Positions 8,626 through 13,769 are shown, counted from the first letter of the stretch. The stretch: DNA of 13,769 nt from Planctomycetota bacterium (GCA_021798635.1 JAJZGH010000123.1:1-13769); one strand, 5' to 3'. The notes: generated from the sequence alone by a model not told the origin. Numbers and translations: made by a program.

Positions 8626-8691
8626 ACTATAGAACAGCCTGTCGAATCCGGCAAGGCCAATATCTGCCAAAATGTAGCCGTTTTATGAAAT
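8626..8691 (-). promoter_or_regulatory. Shared promoter/operator module, GH51 copy
   Basis: On the minus strand, -35 TTGCCG (8654-8649), a 17-bp spacer and -10 TATAGT (8631-8626), with a leader of about 44 nt to the GH51 ATG. The block 8645-8691 matches 2983-3029 with only two differences (8657 and 8678). It begins immediately after the MFS stop codon (8698-8700), so GH51 can be transcribed independently of the transporter. Confidence 0.75.
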
Positions 8692-8697
8692 TGCGAG

Positions 8698-9888
8698 CTA
8701 ATGCATGGACGGATGAACTTTGGGCGTAAAGGTCAGAGACACGATAAACATCATCGCCGCACTGGCGGTGAGAATTCCGAATACCACGTTAATTCCGAAC
8801 TGATGCAGCACCCAGCCCAGCGGCAAAAGTCCTGCCGCCCCCAAGGCGTTGGAAAGCCCCAGCGCAATGCCTGAACCCAAGGCCCGGTTCTCCGGGAACA
8901 TATCCTGCCCAATTAACAATGTCGGAGAAAACGTGCTGAACATGGCAATGCCCAGAATAGCCGCTACGAGCCATAGCCACGGCCCGCCGGCAACAACTAC
9001 CAGCGGCAATAAAAGCAGCATGACAATACTGCTGCCCACCAGCACCGGCCGCCGGCCGAAGCGATCCGAAACGGTTCCCCCTGTGGCCTGCCCGATCACA
9101 CCGGTAATTAAAAGCGTGCTGATGATGGAGGCGCCCGAAACCAGAGCACCGCCCCGGAGCTTCCACATCAGGGGAATAAACACAATGGTTCCAAAAACGG
9201 CCAATCCGCGAAAGGCTGAAAAACTCACCAGCACCAGAAACGGCTTGCGGTGCTCGCGCCAATGAAGTTTTGGAGCACTTTGACTTCGCGGGGGCAAACT
9301 GGGTATCAACTTGATCATAAACGGCAAGGTCACCAGCATTGGCAACGCAATAATCCATAGGTTATGCAGCCCCAGATATACGACAATCACACTGGTCAAC
9401 AGAGGCCACGCTCCGCGACCCAGTTCGCCGCCGATTAAAAATAGCGACAAGCCCGCCCCGTGGCGGCGTTCCGTCAAGCTTCGCACAGCCGCCAGAGCCT
9501 GGGGATGAAAAATTGTGCTGCCCAACCCGGACACCAGCAACAGCACCAGCAGGACTCCCACATTAGGCGATAACCCCACCAAGGCTCCGGCCACGCAACA
9601 GCCAAAAAGGCCGCCAATGATAAACATTTTCCCCCCCACTTTGTCCGCCAGAATGCCGGCCGCCGGCTGTAATGCCTGCCCCATATACGTCGCGGCCATG
9701 ATGATGCCCACCATGGCCAGGGGCTGATGCAAGGCCGTAAGCACTGCAGGAAGAATACCAGGCAGATAAAACGCGGCCCCATCATTAAGAAAATGGGTCC
9801 AGGTCATGCATACTAAACTTGCGGCTCGGGAGCGTGCAGTTGGATCATTGGCTGGTGGGGATAAATCCGTTGGGGAGGCTGTCGTCAT
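8698..9888 (-). CDS. MFS transporter, Fsr (fosmidomycin-resistance)-like
   Basis: A 12-helix inner-membrane carrier of the major facilitator superfamily. The pattern WTHFLNDGAAFYLPGILPAV (31-50), then QPAAGILADKVGG and STIFHPQALAAVRSLTERR, matches the Fsr/YfiS-like branch better than classical sugar MFS families. The 396-residue length is normal. The C-terminal half begins near 210 with a second loop motif, DRFGRRP. The substrate is unknown; the position suggests uptake of released sugars, while the family suggests efflux. No Shine-Dalgarno precedes the ATG at 9888; instead TATAAT ends 6 nt before it, so the message may be leaderless. It is divergent from the CBS gene, and its stop abuts the GH51 promoter module. 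Confidence 0.85.
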   Translation of the reverse strand: MTTASPTDLSPPANDPTARSRAASLVCMTWTHFLNDGAAFYLPGILPAVLTALHQPLAMVGIIMAATYMGQALQPAAGILADKVGGKMFIIGGLFGCCVAGALVGLSPNVGVLLVLLLVSGLGSTIFHPQALAAVRSLTERRHGAGLSLFLIGGELGRGAWPLLTSVIVVYLGLHNLWIIALPMLVTLPFMIKLIPSLPPRSQSAPKLHWREHRKPFLVLVSFSAFRGLAVFGTIVFIPLMWKLRGGALVSGASIISTLLITGVIGQATGGTVSDRFGRRPVLVGSSIVMLLLLPLVVVAGGPWLWLVAAILGIAMFSTFSPTLLIGQDMFPENRALGSGIALGLSNALGAAGLLPLGWVLHQFGINVVFGILTASAAMMFIVSLTFTPKVHPSMH

Positions 9889-9894
9889 GGGGAA

Positions 9895-9900
9895 ATTATA
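9895..9900 (-). promoter_or_regulatory. Consensus -10 for the MFS gene, leaderless geometry
   Basis: TATAAT on the minus strand is followed by six bases and the ATG, so a start site 7 nt downstream would fall on the first base of the gene. The -35 region is poor (no good match to TTGACA at 16-18 bp). If this is the promoter, the transcript has no leader. Confidence 0.45.
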
Positions 9901-9937
9901 CCCGAGAGAGCACTAGATTGTTATCTTATTCACAATG

Positions 9938-9965
9938 TTGCTTCGCAATCTCATCGGGATATAGT
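9938..9965 (+). promoter_or_regulatory. Candidate promoter for the CBS gene
   Basis: TTGCTT (9938-9943), a 16-bp spacer and TATAGT (9960-9965) lie in the 157-bp divergent intergenic region, about 80 bp before the CBS start. The -35 overlaps a small TTGC/GCAA hairpin. No copy of the hemicellulose promoter block is present here. Confidence 0.4.
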
Positions 9966-10033
9966 TATGGGTAATCAACTGCATTTCCGGTTGCCACCTT
10001 GGTAGGTGACAGCTTATTGGTTGGTTCCTTTTT

Positions 10034-10040
10034 AGGAGGT
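10034..10040 (+). promoter_or_regulatory. Perfect Shine-Dalgarno of the CBS gene
   Basis: AGGAGGT lies 5 nt before the ATG at 10046 and fixes that start. It contrasts with the absence of any such site before the MFS and ACT genes on either side. Confidence 0.85.
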
Positions 10041-10045
10041 CACTT

Positions 10046-10483
10046 ATGGCCACCGTTGCATGCCTTCTGGCGGGCAAGTCCAGTCACGTCTTCAGCATCA
10101 GCCTCGATGCCACAGTTCTGGAAGCCACACAAAAAATGAACCGTCACCGCATTGGTTCATTGATGGTCACCGAGGGTGATCGCGTCATCGGCATTTTAAG
10201 TGAACGCGATATTCTCACCCGTGTTGTGGCGGAAGAGAAAAATCCGCGGCAGGTGAAAGTTGGCGATGCGATGACATCCGATGTCGTCGTGGTAACGCCC
10301 GACACAACCATCGAAGATGCCAGCAGCATCATGCAGTCACGCCGCGTGCGGCATCTGCCGGTCTGCGATGCCGAAGGCCGCCTGCTGGGGTTGATTTCCA
10401 TCGGCGATCTGAATGCCCGACAGGCCAGTGACCAGGAGGTCACTATCACGCATTTGAATGAATACCTCTATGGCCGGGTGTAG
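10046..10483 (+). CDS. Tandem CBS-domain protein
   Basis: A 145-residue soluble protein made of two CBS motifs forming one Bateman module: the first at about 10-65 (ATVLEATQKMNRHRIGSLMV, then IGILSERDIL) and the second at about 75-130 (VVTPDTTIEDASSIM, RVRHLPV, GLISIGDL). Such stand-alone modules usually bind adenosine nucleotides or other ligands and act as energy or redox sensors; ligand and partner cannot be read from sequence. There is no fused catalytic or membrane domain. It has a perfect ribosome binding site and its own candidate promoter. The tandem ACT gene follows 72 bp later on the same strand, so the two small ligand-binding proteins may be functionally linked, though the ACT gene appears to have its own promoter. 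Confidence 0.88.
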   Translation: MATVACLLAGKSSHVFSISLDATVLEATQKMNRHRIGSLMVTEGDRVIGILSERDILTRVVAEEKNPRQVKVGDAMTSDVVVVTPDTTIEDASSIMQSRRVRHLPVCDAEGRLLGLISIGDLNARQASDQEVTITHLNEYLYGRV

Positions 10484-10519
10484 GTAATCGCCTTGCGGGA
10501 AAATTCCGGCGGATTTTTC

Positions 10520-10548
10520 TTACATCGCAGCGCAAGTCATGTTAAGAT
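10520..10548 (+). promoter_or_regulatory. Candidate promoter for the ACT gene, leaderless geometry
   Basis: TTACAT (10520-10525), a 17-bp spacer and TAAGAT (10543-10548), with seven bases to the ATG at 10556. Transcription would start at or within a base of that ATG. No Shine-Dalgarno precedes either ATG (10547 or 10556). Confidence 0.35.
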
Positions 10549-10555
10549 GTTCGCC

Positions 10556-11035
10556 ATGGCGAATACACGCGAAAAACCAATTACCAAACGCGGACGGGAT
10601 ACCCCGTGCGTGCGTCAATTATCGGTATTTGTTGAAAATCGTGTCGGGGCTTTGGCCTCGCTGATGGGAATTTTTGAACACTCCGAGGTCCGCACGCTGG
10701 CCCTGACGGTTATGCAAGGCGTGGACTGCGCCATTGTACGATTCGTATTTAGCGACGCGGACATGGCGGCTGATGTCCTGCGGCAGAACGATTACCGCTT
10801 TTCCGTCTGTGAGCTGGTCGCCGTGGAAATGCCGTCTACGGCCTCCGGCGAAGGATTGGCGCGTATCGGCAAGGCGCTATTAAGCGCGGAAATAGATATA
10901 CATTATGTCTATGGCTTGATCACCGATCCGCATCGTGCGGCGGCGGTGGTGATCCATGTGGATAATCCGGCGTTGGCCAGCATGGTGCTTTCGGAAGAGC
11001 ATTTTGTCCTACTGGATGAAAATGACCTACGGTAG
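10556..11035 (+). CDS. Tandem ACT-domain protein
   Basis: From the ATG at 10556 the product is 159 residues: a short basic N-terminus, a first ACT domain at about 20-92 (RQLSVFVENRVGALASLMGI, the typical beta strand plus Gly-containing helix start) and a second at about 98-155 (EGLARIGKALLSAEIDIHYV). ACT pairs bind amino acids or similar small ligands and regulate enzymes or transporters; this layout resembles small stand-alone ACT proteins known from many bacteria. An ATG at 10547 and a TTG at 10493 are possible alternative starts in the same frame, but residues before 10556 show no domain signal and overlap a promoter-like sequence, so 10556 is preferred. No catalytic domain is attached. 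It lies downstream of the CBS protein on the same strand; role unknown. Confidence 0.8.
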   Translation: MANTREKPITKRGRDTPCVRQLSVFVENRVGALASLMGIFEHSEVRTLALTVMQGVDCAIVRFVFSDADMAADVLRQNDYRFSVCELVAVEMPSTASGEGLARIGKALLSAEIDIHYVYGLITDPHRAAAVVIHVDNPALASMVLSEEHFVLLDENDLR

Positions 11036-11045
11036 CGGGGATGTG

Positions 11046-11101
11046 GGTTACAGGTTACAGGTTACAGGTTACAGGTTAAAGGGGACAGGGGACAGGGGAC
11101 A
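11046..11101. repeat. In-phase heptamer repeats: five GGTTACA then three GGGGACA
   Basis: Eight consecutive 7-mers: four perfect GGTTACA, one GGTTAAA, and three perfect GGGGACA, all in one phase over 56 bp. The two units share GG at the start and A at positions 5 and 7. They begin 10 bp after the ACT stop codon. The pattern resembles the short tandemly repeated repetitive (STRR) sequences of filamentous cyanobacteria. Non-coding. Confidence 0.9.
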
Positions 11102-11120
11102 GTTTGGGTGGTGGGGACGG

Positions 11121-11155
11121 CCCGCGGCCGGGAACGCGGGTAGGTCGAGCCCGCG
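11121..11155 (+). other. GC-rich mutually exclusive hairpins before the PLDc_N gene
   Basis: CCCGCG (11121-11126), CGCGGG (11135-11140) and CCCGCG (11150-11155) are separated by 8 and 9 nt. The middle arm can pair with either flank, so two alternative 6-bp stems exclude each other. It lies about 75 nt before the next start. It may be a switchable leader structure or a GC-rich repeat; function not shown. Confidence 0.35.
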
Positions 11156-11228
11156 GCCAAGCGATTGCAAAACGGCGATGGCTAAGGCAAGGTGGTGGTC
11201 TATGTGCATAATGTTGGAGTAGAAACAT

Positions 11229-11411
11229 ATGGGTGCGATTTTTGGTCTTATTTCTCTGGCCTGCTTTATATTCTGGCTTTGGATGCTTATTGATCTGTTG
11301 ACCAGCCGCCACAGTGTGGGCGTTAAAATTCTCTGGGTGATCCTCATGCTCTTTCTGTGGGTGCTGGGATCTATCCTTTATTTCTTTCTGGCGCGCGGCA
11401 AGGCGGCTTAA
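11229..11411 (+). CDS. Small PLDc_N-type membrane protein
   Basis: A 60-residue protein with two hydrophobic helices (about 3-24 and 33-54) joined by a short polar loop (TSRHSVGVK) and ending in a basic tail. The spacing of Trp, Leu-Ile-Asp and the late GSILYFFLARG match the PLDc_N domain (phospholipase D nuclease N-terminal), which is common as a stand-alone small inner-membrane protein of unknown role and does not itself carry the phospholipase motif. GGAG lies about 10 nt before the ATG. It faces the pseudopilin gene tail to tail across 146 bp. Upstream spacing (193 bp with repeats and hairpins) suggests separate transcription from the ACT gene. Confidence 0.75.
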   Translation: MGAIFGLISLACFIFWLWMLIDLLTSRHSVGVKILWVILMLFLWVLGSILYFFLARGKAA

Positions 11412-11454
11412 GCGATAGTACTAAAATATTTTCCATGCTTACGCGGCAATTGGA

Positions 11455-11486
11455 GTCGGCACCACCGACAGAGCCGGCGGCTTTGT
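11455..11486 (+). terminator. Two adjacent small hairpins in the convergent gap
   Basis: GTCGG/CCGAC (11455-11459 with 11465-11469) and ACAGAGCC/GGCTTTGT (11468-11475 with 11479-11486, one G-U pair, 3-nt loop) overlap by two bases. They lie between the convergent PLDc_N and pseudopilin genes, where transcript ends are expected. No T-run follows, so this is a weak call. The rest of 11412-11557 shows only the short match to the window start listed separately. Confidence 0.25.
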
Positions 11487-11557
11487 GAGGGGCGGTAAGT
11501 CGGGGTTCGGCAACTTATTTAAAACCTGGGACTGTACGATGGAAATTTTTCCCCGGC

Positions 11558-12508
11558 TTACCAAGCACCTGTGGCCACATCGCGCACCGGCGTCATAACC
11601 GTATCAAACGGTGCAATGGTAGGTAAAACGGAACTTGGAGCGGTGCCTGTGGGTGTCAGAGCTGTTCCACCGCCGCCGACGCCGCCGCTGGAAGCATAAG
11701 TGAATATGTTATCGCGGTTTTCTCCGACATAGGGCGTCACACACCAGGCCACGTGAGCGTCGCCGAAGCCGACGTTCTGGCCATCACCATTATGATTCCC
11801 AGAGTTGAAAATAAAGTTGCCGTAGGTATTGGCCATTGCCTGCGTGGGGTCCCGTTCGGCATTACCGGCGGCGGATGTATCGGCTGCCGGCGCCATATCG
11901 GAAACCATGGGCAATTCAGCACTGGCGGCATTGGTATTCCACCAACTGCCGGCGATAAAGGCACCATTCATATTATTCCAGGGAAATGACATGGAGTAGC
12001 TTTCGCCCTGACCGGTATTGGAAACGGTTCCCCTGACAACTCCAAAATCGGAATAGTAGGTACTGCTGCTGCTGTATTCATCCGACGGTGCGGTCGCCAG
12101 AAGATCGGATGGGCATATAAAGCTCTTGGGCGTAATTTGCCCGCTTAGCACCATCAGCCACATGCATGCCATGGGCGAACCTTCCTGCCAGGCATTGCTG
12201 CCGTACATGCTTTCCAAAATTGTGCCAATGTTCCCCGCTGAATCTGTCGCCGCCGCGCCGGGGCCATTCTGGTAAGTGGTGCTGGCTGGAGGCAACACGC
12301 TGGGAAATTGACTCTGATTGCTCTGTGCATAAATAAACATGGATTGCACAATACCCCGCACATTGGCGGCGCATACCGCACGGTTCGCCAGTTCTTTCGC
12401 CCGCGCCAAGCTGGGCAGCAGGATGGCGATTAATAAAGCAATAATTGAAATGACCACCAACAATTCTATCAGCGTAAACGCCCGCAATCGCCCATGTCTA
12501 TACTGCAT
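11558..12508 (-). CDS. Type II secretion/type IV pilin-like pseudopilin, planctomycete type
   Basis: A 316-residue prepilin-like protein. The leader MQYRHGRLRA ends before FTLIELLVVISIIALLIAIL, with Glu15 at mature position 5 as prepilin peptidase substrates require; Ala rather than Gly is at -1. The helix continues into LPSLARAKELANRAVCAANV, the usual linker in Planctomycetota. The globular part is Ser/Asn/Gly-rich, and NHNGDGQNVGFGDAHVAW (about 241-258) is a variant of the H-x9-DG motif of DUF1559-type proteins, with Asp-Ala instead of Asp-Gly. Such genes occur in many copies in these genomes; role in secretion or surface structures is unresolved. AGGAG about 8 nt upstream supports the start. 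It is a single gene, with repeats upstream and a convergent neighbour downstream. Confidence 0.88.
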   Translation of the reverse strand: MQYRHGRLRAFTLIELLVVISIIALLIAILLPSLARAKELANRAVCAANVRGIVQSMFIYAQSNQSQFPSVLPPASTTYQNGPGAAATDSAGNIGTILESMYGSNAWQEGSPMACMWLMVLSGQITPKSFICPSDLLATAPSDEYSSSSTYYSDFGVVRGTVSNTGQGESYSMSFPWNNMNGAFIAGSWWNTNAASAELPMVSDMAPAADTSAAGNAERDPTQAMANTYGNFIFNSGNHNGDGQNVGFGDAHVAWCVTPYVGENRDNIFTYASSGGVGGGGTALTPTGTAPSSVLPTIAPFDTVMTPVRDVATGAW

Positions 12509-12660
12509 ATCCAGAATCTCCTGTTCAACCCATAGTTATCGGGTAGCGCAGGCGCGGACTTAAGTGAGAATCAAAATATTGTGTTGCAACGTCATATAAC
12601 GTAAGCATTTTGGATTGTTTTGGGACCCGACGCGAGCTTACAGTTACAGGGGACGGGGGA

Positions 12661-12688
12661 AATGAATAATGAATAAGGAGTAATGAGT
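12661..12688. repeat. AATGAAT/AATGAGT heptamer repeats
   Basis: Four heptamers in phase: AATGAAT, AATGAAT, AAGGAGT, AATGAGT. The patch just before them (TTACAG twice, then GGGGAC) echoes the GGTTACA/GGGGACA array at 11046-11101. Non-coding, STRR-like. Confidence 0.75.
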
Positions 12689-12781
12689 AAAAATGGGGGA
12701 GTGGGACGAGGACGGAATTAGGGAAAGCTGGGAGGGCGCGTGAACGCCAAACAAAATGGCATCGCCAGCGCTTCCAAAACC

Positions 12782-12806
12782 TTCTAACTCCTAACTAACT
12801 TCTAAC
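12782..12806. repeat. TTCTAAC/TCCTAAC heptamer repeats
   Basis: TTCTAAC, TCCTAAC, a 4-base partial TAAC, then TTCTAAC again, followed by TTCTTGC. Read on the minus strand this is GTTAGAA/GTTAGGA. This is a third heptamer type in the window and lies 12 bp from the inverted repeat at the cysH end. Confidence 0.7.
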
Positions 12807-12817
12807 TTCTTGCCCCG

Positions 12818-12872
12818 CTAGGAGCCTGTCCGAGTAATGGCCGGGATTGCGATTACTCGGACAGGCTCCTAG
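12818..12872. repeat. Perfect 21-bp inverted repeat overlapping the cysH stop codon
   Basis: The left arm 12818-12838 and right arm 12852-12872 are exact reverse complements around a 13-nt loop (GGCCGGGATTGCG). The arms read CTAGGAGCC then TGTCCGAGTAAT. The cysH stop (12869-12871) is part of the right arm. As RNA it would form a very stable hairpin and could end the transcript or protect its 3' end, but no T-run follows. Loop and left arm recur at 1418-1442, favouring a dispersed REP/MITE-like element over a plain terminator. Confidence 0.9.
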
Positions 12873-13606
12873 ATTCCCGCACCCTGATCCAGATGGATGC
12901 CGCACTCTTTTTTTTCCAGGCCGGCCCAGCGGCCGCTGCGCTGGTCTTCATCCGTTCCGACCGGGCGCGTGCAGGTTTCCGGATTACACCCGATGGAATT
13001 GTATCCCAGTTCCCACAGCGGATGGTAGGGAAGTTCATGTTTCTTCATATAGTGATGGATATCACGATGACTCCATCCCAGCAGGGGTGAAATAGCCCAG
13101 CAGTTGACGCGCTTATTCCACTGCACACTTTGCATCGTTGCGCGATGATCCGATTGATGAGCCCGCACTCCCCGGAGCCACGCGGCCGGGGCCAGTTCCT
13201 GCATCGCTCGGTCAAAGACTTCATTTTTATTGGCAGCGCAACACGCTTCCACGTTCCGGCGCACGCGCGGATCCGGCTCGCCATTGATGGTCAACCAGAC
13301 GACCGGATCATTGCGGCTGTGATATTCGCGCACGTTTAAATGAAAGCGTTGCCGCATAGCCTCCATAAACGCCAGTGTCTGCGGAAACAAATAGCCGGTA
13401 TTCACCAGCACAATGGGAATATCCGGGCGAACCGAAACCGCCAGATGAATCAGGCACATACTTTCCGCGCCGAAACTGCTGGTCATAATCAGATCGGTTC
13501 CAAATGTCTCTGCCGCCCATTGCACAAGCTCCGCGGGGTCGCGCGTCTGAAAATCCGCGTTGATTTTTTCAACATCAAACGCTGGAGAAACGATAGATGT
13601 ACTCAT
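12869..13606 (-). CDS. cysH: APS/PAPS reductase (CysH family), Fe-S type with unusual CX4C
   Basis: Reduces adenylyl- or phosphoadenylyl-sulfate to sulfite in assimilatory sulfate reduction, in the cytoplasm. From the ATG at 13606 the product is 245 residues, normal for the family. Motifs: nucleotide-binding SSFGAES (43-49), NTGYLFPQTL (69-78), RNVEACCAANK (117-127, CC at 122-123), RAHQSDHR (148-155), ISPLLGWSHRDI (172-183), and the C-terminal catalytic KKECGIHL with Cys235. The CC pair and a later cysteine pair mark the [4Fe-4S] class that usually prefers APS, but the later pair is Cys207-NPET-Cys212 instead of the usual CX2C. Start choice: GGAG lies 8 nt upstream and the ATG overlaps the upstream stop as ATGA; an in-frame ATG at 13648 would extend it into the upstream gene. 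The stop lies inside a perfect inverted repeat. APS versus PAPS preference is not settled. Confidence 0.92.
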   Translation of the reverse strand: MSTSIVSPAFDVEKINADFQTRDPAELVQWAAETFGTDLIMTSSFGAESMCLIHLAVSVRPDIPIVLVNTGYLFPQTLAFMEAMRQRFHLNVREYHSRNDPVVWLTINGEPDPRVRRNVEACCAANKNEVFDRAMQELAPAAWLRGVRAHQSDHRATMQSVQWNKRVNCWAISPLLGWSHRDIHHYMKKHELPYHPLWELGYNSIGCNPETCTRPVGTDEDQRSGRWAGLEKKECGIHLDQGAGI

Positions 13607-13769
13607 GTTTGCAACTCCATCCCTTGCCGGGCACGCCGGGCGTTCCACGCCTGTTCCAGCCGATCCATATATTCCACGGGCACGCGCACATTGTCCCGCC
13701 CGAGTCCCAGGGCAATATCCGGCTTGGGTGTGCCGTGAAAATCTGATCCACCGGTGGTGATCAGGTTGT
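13603..13769 (-). CDS. PHP-domain metal-dependent phosphoesterase (C-terminal part)
   Basis: Only the last 54 complete codons are in the window; the frame enters from the right edge and stops with TGA at 13605-13603. The seen part contains ITTGGSDFHG, the late metal-ligand motif of PHP phosphoesterases related to TrpH/YciV (RNase AM), followed by a helical basic tail (EYMDRLEQAWNARRARQGM). Members of that group hydrolyse 3',5'-nucleoside bisphosphates such as pAp or short RNA ends. The stop overlaps the cysH start by four bases (ATGA), so translation is probably coupled. Because pAp is the by-product of PAPS reduction, the pairing is suggestive. The family is fairly clear; the substrate is inferred. 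Confidence 0.7.
   Translation of the reverse strand, partial: NLITTGGSDFHGTPKPDIALGLGRDNVRVPVEYMDRLEQAWNARRARQGMELQT

Larger units (their letters stand above)
12509..12868. other. Repeat-rich spacer between cysH and the pseudopilin gene
   Basis: A 360-bp stretch with no credible gene. From right to left it holds most of the 21-bp inverted repeat, TTCTAAC-type heptamers (12782-12806), an unremarkable stretch, AATGAAT-type heptamers (12661-12688), a short TTACAG/GGGGAC patch (12638-12660), and an AT-rich part (12565-12620) that could contain the pseudopilin promoter, although I see no convincing -35/-10 pair. Confidence 0.7.

Noticed and set aside
10484..10519. Intrinsic terminator after the CBS gene
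   Set aside because: A T-run (10514-10518) exists but no adequate stem precedes it.
11046..11101. CRISPR array
   Set aside because: Units are 7 bp and contiguous, with no spacers and no cas genes nearby.
12852..12872. Classical rho-independent terminator of cysH
   Set aside because: The hairpin is stable but no T-run follows, and the loop is conserved in a second locus, so a repeat element is the better primary call.
13607..13648. Longer cysH start at 13648
   Set aside because: It would overlap the PHP gene by 46 bases and lacks a ribosome site; the ATG at 13606 has GGAG and an ATGA junction.

Overview
The window looks like part of a Planctomycetota chromosome, most likely class Phycisphaerae. 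This rests on a planctomycete-style pseudopilin (FTLIELLVVISIIALLIAILLPSL with a late H-x9-DG-like motif), a PEP-CTERM tail on a secreted glycoside hydrolase, a Tat signal on another hydrolase, and intergenic DNA rich in short repeats. This is inference from family resemblance; there is no rRNA or other phylogenetic marker here.

Left part (1-9888, all minus strand; transcription runs from right to left): a hemicellulose-degradation locus. In transcription order it holds an MFS transporter of the Fsr type, a GH51 alpha-L-arabinofuranosidase with inserted binding-type domains, a GH31 alpha-xylosidase-like enzyme with an inserted PA14 domain and a Tat signal, an SGNH/GDSL esterase, and a GH10 xylanase with a PEP-CTERM tail that runs off the left edge. 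Together these could remove arabinose, alpha-xylose and acetyl groups and cut the xylan backbone. Two genes, GH51 and the esterase, start behind an almost identical 47-bp upstream element with the same -35/-10 promoter (TTGCCG-17-TATAGT). This suggests two transcription units, GH51-GH31 and SGNH-GH10, under one regulator that is not encoded in the window.

Middle part (about 9889-11411, plus strand): a divergent intergenic region, then a two-CBS-domain protein, a tandem ACT-domain protein and a 60-residue PLDc_N-type membrane protein. Between the last two lie heptanucleotide tandem repeats and a GC-rich set of mutually exclusive hairpins. The MFS gene and the ACT gene both have a -10-like hexamer ending 6-7 nt before the ATG, so both may be leaderless.

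Right part (11412-13769, minus strand): a type II pseudopilin-like protein, a 360-bp spacer full of heptamer repeats and ending in a perfect 21-bp inverted repeat, then an APS/PAPS reductase (cysH) whose start overlaps the stop of a PHP-domain phosphoesterase (partial, right edge). The reductase carries Fe-S-type cysteines, but with CX4C where CX2C is usual. The inverted repeat overlaps the cysH stop codon and has a degenerate relative just after the esterase gene at 1418-1442, which suggests a dispersed palindromic repeat family.

I found no rRNA, tRNA, CRISPR array, transposase or phage gene. The strongest candidates for something undescribed are the duplicated promoter module, the dispersed palindrome, the in-phase heptamer repeats and the CX4C reductase.
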